A stretch of DNA of 55,663 nucleotides from Prevotella micans DSM 21469 = JCM 16134 (GTDB lineage Bacteria > Bacteroidota > Bacteroidia > Bacteroidales > Bacteroidaceae). Positions 49,183 to 55,663 of the stretch are shown here, piece after piece. The notes under the pieces were generated by a model, which was not told the origin of the DNA, did no database searches, and worked only from the letters and a program-made list of their open reading frames with translations. The first letter of the stretch is position 1. The number at the start of each line of letters is the position of its first letter. The translations under genes were made by a program, and so were the position numbers. The stretch spans positions 1 through 55,663 of the forward strand of contig NZ_BAKH01000011.1 in NCBI RefSeq assembly GCF_000614105.1, given 5' to 3'.

Positions 49183-51435
49183 ATGTCGCCCAAATTGCAT
49201 ACACGTTTATTTCTTTTCTTTCTTGTACTGCTGATTGTTGCAGCTTGTTCGCCCGACAAGTTCATCCCCGAAAACCAATATCTATTGGAGAAAGTGCGTG
49301 TGCAGTCGGACGCCAAGCATTTCGACGCTGCGCAGATGGCACAATATGTACGCCAGAAAGGTAATGCACGATGGTTTTCGCTCTTCAGGATTCCGCTAAG
49401 TACCTATTCCATGGCCGGAACCGACACGACCAAATGGATTAACCGAACGCTACGTAAAGTTGGCGAGGCACCCGTGATATACGACACTCTGCAAGCCCGA
49501 CTTTCGTGCGAAGACCTGCGGATGGCTATGAATAACATGGGCTACATGAACTCTCAAGTAATGCTCAACACGAAGATTCGAGGTAAACGGCTCACAGCTA
49601 TCTATACGTTGCATCCGGGCGAACCGTTTACCATTTCAAACTTTGAATACGATATTCAGGATTCGGCCATCGCTCGGATATTGGCCAGCTCACTGCACAC
49701 TGATTCGGCACCACGACGCTTCATCGTGTCGGATCTAGATGCCGAACGGAAACGAATAACCGGTATTCTGAATGATTCGGGATATTATCGCTTCAACAAA
49801 GACTTTATCTTCTACACGGCAGACTCCATCCGTGGGTCGCGCGACATTTCCGTGACACTTCACCTAAAGAAATACACCGAACATAGCGATGCAGAGCCCA
49901 CACCTCATCCGCGCTACATCATCAACGAGGTGCGAATAGTAGACACCAATCCCTCCAAACCGTTGCTGCGACCAAACATCTTGCGCGACAATATTCTCAT
50001 CGAGCCGCAAACATATTTCTCGGCCTCGAACATGAAGAATACTTACAACAACATGGCCCGGCTCAGTGCGGTGAGATACACCGACATCAAATTCCGCGAA
50101 CAACCCAAAATCGATAGTCTCGTCATAGGTCGAATGTTCAAATATCGCGAGTCGGCACTGCGCTATCTTGAGGCCGACATACAGATAATTCCCAATGCAC
50201 CGAACACCATTTCTTTCCAGCCCGAAGGAACCAATACTGCTGGAAACCTCGGAGCGGCGGCTGTGCTTACATACCAAAACCGAAATCTTTTTCATGGGAG
50301 CGAGCTACTTAGTATTCAGCTTCGTGCGGCATTCGAAGCCATAACCGGGTTGGAAGGCTACGACAACCGAAACTTCGAGGAATACAGTTTACAAACCGGT
50401 CTAACCTTTCCTCGTTTGCTATCACCATTCCTTACGAAAAACTTCCGACGGCGAAGTAAAGCCGTATCCGAAGCAACCGTGAGCTGGGCTATGCAGAACC
50501 GACCGGAATTTCACCGCCGAATGTTCTCTGCAGCGTGGAAATATCGCTGGAACACGTCGACCCAGAAGACAGCCTACAACTTCAACGTGCTCGACGTTAG
50601 CTATGTTTACATGCCATGGATTAGCCAAACATTCAAGCGCGACTATCTAGACAACGCCTCGAGTAGAAATGCAATTCTGCGATATAACTACGAAGACCTG
50701 CTAATCATGAAGTCGAGCCTTGGCTTAACCTACATCACTCCGCGCCTTGCCCTGCGTACGCAAATAGAATCGGCCGGCAGTATTCTCAGTTCGCTCAATA
50801 CTGTTCTACGATTTCCAGTCAACGCCCAGCGTCAACGTATGCTGTTCAACATTGCCTACGCACAATATCTCAAGTTTGATTTTAATATTACGCGGCTCAT
50901 CCCGCTCGACCAGCGAAACACTCTAGCTCTGCATGCGGCTCTCGGTATTTCATGGCCCTACGGCAATAGCACCATCCTGCCATTCGAGAAAAGATATATC
51001 GCCGGCGGAGCCAACTCTGTGCGCGGATGGAGTGTGCGCGAACTTGGCCCGGGAAGATTCAAAGGAACCGACGGGCGAATTGACTTCATCAATCAAACGG
51101 GCGACCTGAAACTCGACCTCAATGCCGAACTACGTACTCGCCTCTTTTGGAAACTCGACGCAGCAGCCTTCGTTGATGCCGGTAATATATGGACTCTCCG
51201 AAATTATGCTGACCAGCCAGGCGGACAGTTCAACTTCGGCCGTTTCTATCGCGAGCTAGCAATGTCATATGGGCTAGGAATCAGGTTAAACCTGAACTAT
51301 TTTATCATTCGCCTCGACGGTGCGCAGCGTATAATAAATCCTGCCTACGATTCATCTTTTGAACATTTCCCAATCATCAATCCACACTTCAAGCGCGACT
51401 TCCGTTTTCATTTTGCCGTCGGGCTTCCGTTCTAA
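49183..51435 (+). CDS. tamL: TamL: BamA/TamA-like outer-membrane lipoprotein
   Basis: A 750-aa protein with a lipoprotein signal (LLIVAAC), POTRA-like N-terminal region (residues ~25-380) and a 16-strand Omp85 barrel at the C-terminus (GGANSVRGWSVRELGPG, FVDAGNIW, FRFHFAVGLPF). The lipoprotein plus BamA-type barrel defines TamL of Bacteroidetes, which pairs with TamB for outer-membrane lipid or protein traffic. TamB is not in the window. It is convergent with the ABC permease gene across a tandem repeat. Confidence 0.88.
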   Translation: MSPKLHTRLFLFFLVLLIVAACSPDKFIPENQYLLEKVRVQSDAKHFDAAQMAQYVRQKGNARWFSLFRIPLSTYSMAGTDTTKWINRTLRKVGEAPVIYDTLQARLSCEDLRMAMNNMGYMNSQVMLNTKIRGKRLTAIYTLHPGEPFTISNFEYDIQDSAIARILASSLHTDSAPRRFIVSDLDAERKRITGILNDSGYYRFNKDFIFYTADSIRGSRDISVTLHLKKYTEHSDAEPTPHPRYIINEVRIVDTNPSKPLLRPNILRDNILIEPQTYFSASNMKNTYNNMARLSAVRYTDIKFREQPKIDSLVIGRMFKYRESALRYLEADIQIIPNAPNTISFQPEGTNTAGNLGAAAVLTYQNRNLFHGSELLSIQLRAAFEAITGLEGYDNRNFEEYSLQTGLTFPRLLSPFLTKNFRRRSKAVSEATVSWAMQNRPEFHRRMFSAAWKYRWNTSTQKTAYNFNVLDVSYVYMPWISQTFKRDYLDNASSRNAILRYNYEDLLIMKSSLGLTYITPRLALRTQIESAGSILSSLNTVLRFPVNAQRQRMLFNIAYAQYLKFDFNITRLIPLDQRNTLALHAALGISWPYGNSTILPFEKRYIAGGANSVRGWSVRELGPGRFKGTDGRIDFINQTGDLKLDLNAELRTRLFWKLDAAAFVDAGNIWTLRNYADQPGGQFNFGRFYRELAMSYGLGIRLNLNYFIIRLDGAQRIINPAYDSSFEHFPIINPHFKRDFRFHFAVGLPF

Positions 51436-51457
51436 CCCAATCCATAAATTAGCTTTC

Positions 51458-51608
51458 AGGAGTCCTCGACCTTTCCTTATAGGAGTCCTCGACCTTTCCT
51501 TATAGGAGTCCTCGACCTTTCCTTATAGGAGTCCTTGACCTTTCCTTATAGGAGTCCTCGACCTTTCCCAATAGGAGTCCTCAACCTTTCCTATAAGGAG
51601 CCCTTGAC
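51458..51608. repeat. 23-bp tandem repeat, about 6.5 copies
   Basis: AGGAGTCCTCGACCTTTCCT-TAT recurs at exact 23-bp steps (51458, 51481, 51504, 51527, 51550, 51573, partial 51596). The first three copies are identical, later ones drift. It lies between the convergent tamL and permease genes. Confidence 0.95.
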
Positions 51609-51637
51609 AAGTCGCTTAAGAGCTTTTGGCGAGACGT

Positions 51638-52662
51638 TCAGCTGTTGGATTTTGCCCCCAACTTGAGGAGTACGTAGATGATTACAGGGGCGCCGAGAAG
51701 AGGAGTTATCGAGTTAATGGGCAATATGCCGGCGATTCCCGGAAAGGTGCAAAGCAGATTGCAAAGAAGAGTTACCGCAGAACCGCTAAGCAAGGTGCCT
51801 GGAAGAAGAAGACGATGATTGTCGGTAGCGAAGATGAGTCGAGCTATGTGGGGCACGGCAAGACCAATGAAAGAAATTGGACCGCAAAAGGCGGTTACAA
51901 TAGCAGTTAATAATCCTGTTACAATCAGAAGAATATTTCGGGTTCGACGTGTGTTTATGCCTAGACTTTCGGCATAATTTACGCCCAGAAGCATGGCGTT
52001 GAGAGGCTTCACAAGGACAAAACTGCCGAGCAACGAAAGGAGAATCGTTGCCGAGAAGAGGGGTAGATGGGTAAGAGATAAACCGCCAAAGTTGCCATCC
52101 CCCAGAGTACATATCGTCGCACTCCATCTTCGGTTGCAAAAAAGTTGAGCAGTGACACGGCCGACGAAGCAACATAACCCACCATCAACCCGATGATGAG
52201 CAGCAGAACATTGCTACGCACAAGCGTGGAGAGAAACAAAATGAGCGCCGACACACCAATTGCACCAGCAAAAGCGGCTAGCAAAATAGCCATGAAACCA
52301 GTCGCTGTGAAGAGCATTGCCGACATGCTGCCGCCGGTGGCGAACATAACAATGGCCACGCCGAGCGAGGCTCCGGAATTGATTCCAAACACGTCGGGCC
52401 CGGCAAGCGGATTGCGGAAAGCTGTTTGCAGAAGGAGACCACTTGCGGCTAGCGCACTACCCGATAGCAATGCAGCGAGAGTTTGTGGCAGTCGACTTTC
52501 AAGTATGATGAATCGCCAGCTTTCTTTTCCACCGAACTGCCCGGTGAGGATTCTGAAAACATCGGATGCAGGAATATCCACCGAACCTGCGAGCAGGTTG
52601 AATACCGCGAGCAAGATTATAATTATGGCGAGAAAAATGAAAAGTACGGTACTCTTCTTCAT
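51638..52662 (-). CDS. FecCD-family ABC permease, frameshifted
   Basis: An approximately 341-aa inner-membrane permease for iron-siderophore, heme or cobalamin-type ligands. Motifs: RLPQTLAALLSGSALAASGL, RNPLAGPDVFGINSGASLG, and GPISFIGLAVPHIARLI. The frame breaks near 52094, where one lost T joins MATF to GGLSLTHLPLF. Start at MKKSTVLF (52662), overlapping the binding-protein stop by 4 nt. The ATPase partner is not next to it. Confidence 0.88.
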
Positions 52663-53771
52663 GGTTGCAATCGGCGATAATAGCGTAGTGGCGATAGTTT
52701 TAGTTCCGGATGGAAGAGCTGAACGAGGTCTTCGAGTAGCCAATCGGGCCGCCAGCTTACTTGTTCGAAATAGGGTGTTTGGTCGACTTTACACCCGTAG
52801 ATTTCACCGGTTCGGAAGGCCTTTAACGCAGAATAGCCAGAGTATTCGGCGAGCAATGTGCGGCGATTCATCTGGCCAGTGTAACTAAGAATCCAGAAAT
52901 CGGCCTGCCCCATCTTTTCGAGCACGGTTTCGAATGGCATGGGCAGACTTCCGCTGTGCCGGTCGGTAGCAAAGGCATATTGTCCACAGGCATCGGCATA
53001 GAGTCGTCCCACGCTGCTTCGTCCACCGGGAACATACCATACGGCCGACATCTTCCTATCGGGCAACACCGAACGGCTTTGTCTGGCGGTGGCGGCGAGT
53101 TTTTTCAGTCGAGCATATCGCTTTTCAACAACCTCGAAGAGCGAATCGGCGCGTTGTTCACATCCGAAGAGCATCGCATAGAACTTCATCCATTCGGCAC
53201 GTCCGAGCGCAGATGTTTCCATATAATCGGCGCACTCGATGAGTGGAATACCCAGTTGGTCGAGCTTCCCATGTCCTCCACTGTTTTCAAAGGGCGAAAG
53301 CAACAGAGCGTCGGGTTTAAGGTCGATAATCCGCTCGATGTCGGGTGCCATGGCATCGCCGCAATCAACTATCAATCTATTTGCAATTCGCTTTTTCACA
53401 TCGGGAATGAGCATATATTTCGCATCGGCCACGCCTGCTATTGTGTTCCCGCAACCAAGCATCTGCATAAGGTTAGCATGGGCCGTGGTGAAAACAACCG
53501 CACGCCGAATGGGAGTTTTTATGACTATGCCGTCAGTCGGAACGTTGGTCTTGCTTTCTTCGGGAACCAGATAGTAGGTTTGCAGCTGTTCGCCCGGTCT
53601 CCACGGGTTCTTCAGTACAGCTTTAACAACATCGCCCTGTCGTTCGATACTGATGTTTTCGGCATGTTTCAGAGCTATTGTGTCGGCGTTTGAATCATGC
53701 TGTACGCGCCGACCCGCGCAGGCAGAGAGGATAACAATTAATAAAAGATGAAAAAGCGACAGTTTGTACAT
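52659..53771 (-). CDS. ABC transporter substrate-binding lipoprotein (BtuF/FhuD-like)
   Basis: A 370-aa protein with a lipoprotein signal (IVILSAC). The helical-backbone binding-protein pattern is seen in RRAVVFTTAHANLMQMLG, GVADAKYMLIPDV, IIDLKPDALLLSPF and GIPLIECADY. It should capture iron-siderophore, heme or corrinoid and deliver it to the permease downstream. The ligand is not clear from sequence; the family is firm. Confidence 0.87.
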   Translation of the reverse strand: MYKLSLFHLLLIVILSACAGRRVQHDSNADTIALKHAENISIERQGDVVKAVLKNPWRPGEQLQTYYLVPEESKTNVPTDGIVIKTPIRRAVVFTTAHANLMQMLGCGNTIAGVADAKYMLIPDVKKRIANRLIVDCGDAMAPDIERIIDLKPDALLLSPFENSGGHGKLDQLGIPLIECADYMETSALGRAEWMKFYAMLFGCEQRADSLFEVVEKRYARLKKLAATARQSRSVLPDRKMSAVWYVPGGRSSVGRLYADACGQYAFATDRHSGSLPMPFETVLEKMGQADFWILSYTGQMNRRTLLAEYSGYSALKAFRTGEIYGCKVDQTPYFEQVSWRPDWLLEDLVQLFHPELKLSPLRYYRRLQP

Positions 53772-53792
53772 AGATGTCTAAAAATATTCGCG

Positions 53793-53800
53793 CAAATGTA
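53793..53800 (-). promoter_or_regulatory. -7 box of the ABC transporter operon
   Basis: TACATTTG on the minus strand, 21 bp before the binding-protein start. Confidence 0.5.
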
Positions 53801-53916
53801 CTTAAAAACGACCGCGTGCCTGCTGGGCCCGAATTATTTTAGCTACTTTCGCCAACGGCTCTTCACCCCCGCCACCCAACTAATCAATTCATTTCATTAA
53901 CTGTTTTTTTTATACC

Positions 53917-55383
53917 ATGGCAAAAGAAAAATCAAAGTTTCTTTCCCACCACACCGAGATGAAAAAGGTGTGGCAGTTTGTGGCCATCTTTATCGTGACG
54001 GCTATTGTGTGGAATCTTCCAACGAGTGTTTTCGGCATCGATGGGCTCACGATAGTGCAACAACGCATCATCGCCATCTTCGTGTTTGCAATGCTGGCCT
54101 GGCTCACGGAATGCGTACCTGCGTGGGCCACATCGTTAGTAATTATGGCCGGAATGTGTGTAACCGTTTCGCAAAATTCGTTTGGATTCTTTAAGTATGA
54201 TGGGGTAGGGAAGCTCCTCGATTCGAAAGAAATTATGGCGTCGTTTGCCGATCCAATAATTATGCTCTTCTTGGCGGGATTCATTCTTGCTATAGCGGCT
54301 TCGAAATCGGGTCTCGACACTCTGCTTGCTCGCTTACTTCTGAAACCGTTCGGGCACAAAAGCGAGAATGTTCTGTTGGGTTTTCTGCTCATCACGGGCC
54401 TATTCTCAATGTTCATTTCGAACACCGCCACGGCCGCACTGATGCTAACCTTTCTTACGCCTGTGTTTGCAGCCCTACCAGCTACTGGAAAGGGTAGGAT
54501 TGCCCTTACGCTCTCCATCCCGATTGCCGCCAATCTGGGCGGAATGGGGACGCCTATCGGAACGCCACCTAACCTGATAGCATTGAAATATCTCAACGAC
54601 CCGGCCGGTTTAAACATGAATATCGACTTCATGCACTGGATGATGTTTATGACTCCGCTGGTGATTATTCTGCTTGTCATTTCGTGGCGTATTATCCTGC
54701 GCTTTTTCCCATTCACACAGAAAACTATTCATCTCAAAATAGAAGGTGAAATCCATAAAGGATGGCGCATGTGGGTAGTTATTGCAACATTCATCATCAC
54801 CATTTTACTTTGGATTATCCCGAAAAGCATCACTGGAATAGACACCAATACCGTGGCGATGATTCCGATGGGAATATTCGCTCTCACGGGAGTTATCACG
54901 TCGAAAGACCTGCAGAAAATAAATTGGAGTGTCATCTGGATGGTTGCCGGTGGTTTTGCAATAGGTCTTGGAATGAACGCCTCGGGGTTAGCCGACGCCG
55001 CCATTGAGAGCATCCCATTTGGCAATTGGAGTCCGATAATTATTCTCATCATCTCGGGAGCCATCTGCTACTTCCTTTCCAACTTCATTTCGAACACTGC
55101 TACGGCTGCACTGTTAGTTCCAATTCTCTCGGTGGTTTGCCGTGGAATGGGCGACAAGTTGAGTGTAATTGGCGGAACGAGCACCGTTCTCATCGGAATA
55201 GCCATAGCCGCATCGACTGCCATGTGCTTGCCAATCTCGACTCCGCCCAACGCGATAGCCTATTCCACCGGTCTGGTTCATCACGACGACATGCTCAAAG
55301 TGGGTCTCACCTGCGGAATCGCATCCCTCGTTCTTGGCTATTTATTGCTGTTCTTCATCGGAGAATTTCATCTTTTGGGATAA
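53917..55383 (+). CDS. DASS/SLC13-family anion:cation symporter
   Basis: A 488-aa protein with about 11-12 membrane helices. The two SNT motifs, FISNTATAALML and FISNTATAALLV, each pair with a TPPN motif (GTPIGTPPNLIA, ISTPPNAIAY), the hallmark of the divalent-anion:Na+ symporters that take up succinate, citrate or sulfate. Substrate not predictable from the motifs alone. It has its own terminator and is divergent from the ABC operon. Confidence 0.9.
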   Translation: MAKEKSKFLSHHTEMKKVWQFVAIFIVTAIVWNLPTSVFGIDGLTIVQQRIIAIFVFAMLAWLTECVPAWATSLVIMAGMCVTVSQNSFGFFKYDGVGKLLDSKEIMASFADPIIMLFLAGFILAIAASKSGLDTLLARLLLKPFGHKSENVLLGFLLITGLFSMFISNTATAALMLTFLTPVFAALPATGKGRIALTLSIPIAANLGGMGTPIGTPPNLIALKYLNDPAGLNMNIDFMHWMMFMTPLVIILLVISWRIILRFFPFTQKTIHLKIEGEIHKGWRMWVVIATFIITILLWIIPKSITGIDTNTVAMIPMGIFALTGVITSKDLQKINWSVIWMVAGGFAIGLGMNASGLADAAIESIPFGNWSPIIILIISGAICYFLSNFISNTATAALLVPILSVVCRGMGDKLSVIGGTSTVLIGIAIAASTAMCLPISTPPNAIAYSTGLVHHDDMLKVGLTCGIASLVLGYLLLFFIGEFHLLG

Positions 55384-55457
55384 TCTACTCCCACGTGCAG
55401 TAATATCATCATAATATTTTAGGTGAAGGATAACAATCCCTATTCACCATACAAATC

Positions 55458-55515
55458 CCGAGGAATTTCTATGCCGGATGCCCCCTCTTGCATAGAAATT
55501 CCTCGGTTGTTTTTT
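55458..55515 (+). terminator. Terminator of the DASS transporter
   Basis: A perfect 17-bp stem (CCGAGGAATTTCTATGC/GCATAGAAATTCCTCGG; 55458-55474 and 55490-55506) with a 15-nt loop, followed by TTGTTTTTTG. Confidence 0.9.
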
Positions 55516-55568
55516 GCTTGGCTTATATAGCTGGGCTCTTGTTCTAAATCAAGAAAGCAACCTCAACT

Positions 55569-55600
55569 TTTGTGAAAAAGAATTGATTAATATACCTTTG
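55569..55600 (+). promoter_or_regulatory. Promoter at the right edge
   Basis: TTTG (55569-55572) and TACCTTTG (55593-55600) are spaced by 20 bp: a full Bacteroidetes-type promoter facing right. Confidence 0.7.
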
Positions 55601-55605
55601 CCACC

Positions 55606-55663
55606 GTGAAACAGTTAGCAACATATTTCATCGCTCCAGCGACGCAGAGAAGTTTTGATTTCT
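55606..55663 (+). CDS. Start of a gene cut by the window edge
   Basis: GTG opens a frame (MKQLATYFIAPATQRSFDF) that runs off the window. It begins 5 nt after the -7 box, so the start may be leaderless. Too short to assign; product unknown. Confidence 0.4.
   Translation, partial: MKQLATYFIAPATQRSFDF

Overview
The window looks like a chromosomal stretch from a member of the Bacteroidales (Bacteroidota). Three things point there: the atpD-atpC-X-atpB-E-F-H-A-G gene order, the DUF4290-murA-rimM-dxr-rseP gene block, and the many promoter elements of the Bacteroidetes form TAnnTTTG. A fimbrillin-like lipoprotein, a TamL-type outer-membrane protein and cargo proteins with type IX secretion (T9SS)-like C-termini agree. 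The family (Prevotella-, Porphyromonas- or other Bacteroidales-like) cannot be fixed from the sequence alone.

Layout. 1-3.4 kb: a (CA)16 tract, a small Bacteroidales peptide gene, a frameshifted fimbrillin-like lipoprotein, a 41-bp tandem repeat and a DUF6261-like protein. 3.7-12.2 kb: pfkA followed by a complete F1Fo ATP synthase operon. 12.3-18.9 kb (minus): tsaB, DUF4290, murA, rimM, dxr, rseP, DUF4491 and rlmH, covering envelope precursors, isoprenoids and translation. 19-23.5 kb: manC, tRNA-Met, ribF, a CPBP protease, an FMN-binding protein and tRNA-Ser. 23.6-25.8 kb (minus): a compact four-gene cluster of PqqD-like protein, S24/S26 peptidase, HPr-kinase-like protein and a secreted protein. 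25.9-32.3 kb: the primary sigma factor, a 42-bp tandem repeat, then GH3, an Ig-like lipoprotein and an S41 protease. 32.3-33.2 kb: a non-coding block of palindromic elements. 33.2-38.7 kb (minus): antiporter, lolD-like, cvfB, tcdA and a ThiD-AraC fusion. 39.2-47.7 kb: asd and three consecutive secreted or surface proteins. 47.8-55.7 kb: a palindromic element, a TrmH-family methyltransferase, tamL, a 23-bp tandem repeat, an ABC permease and binding protein, a DASS transporter and the start of one more gene.

Ten genes are interrupted by 13 single-base indels (12 apparent deletions, 1 apparent insertion), several at short homopolymers and several in normally essential genes (atpG, dxr, murA, asd). 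The simplest reading is uncorrected long-read error rather than gene decay; I therefore annotate these as single genes.

The observations I rate highest are: (i) a ThiD kinase-like domain with three altered active-site motifs fused to an AraC-type DNA-binding domain, which looks like a ligand sensor; (ii) the PqqD-like/S24-S26/HPr-kinase-like cluster, which resembles a peptide-modification system without a visible precursor; (iii) intergenic spacers each filled with its own unrelated tandem repeat (41, 42, 23 and about 40 bp), plus two palindromic MITE-like elements; and (iv) genes whose start codon lies 5-6 nt after the promoter box, suggesting leaderless mRNAs.
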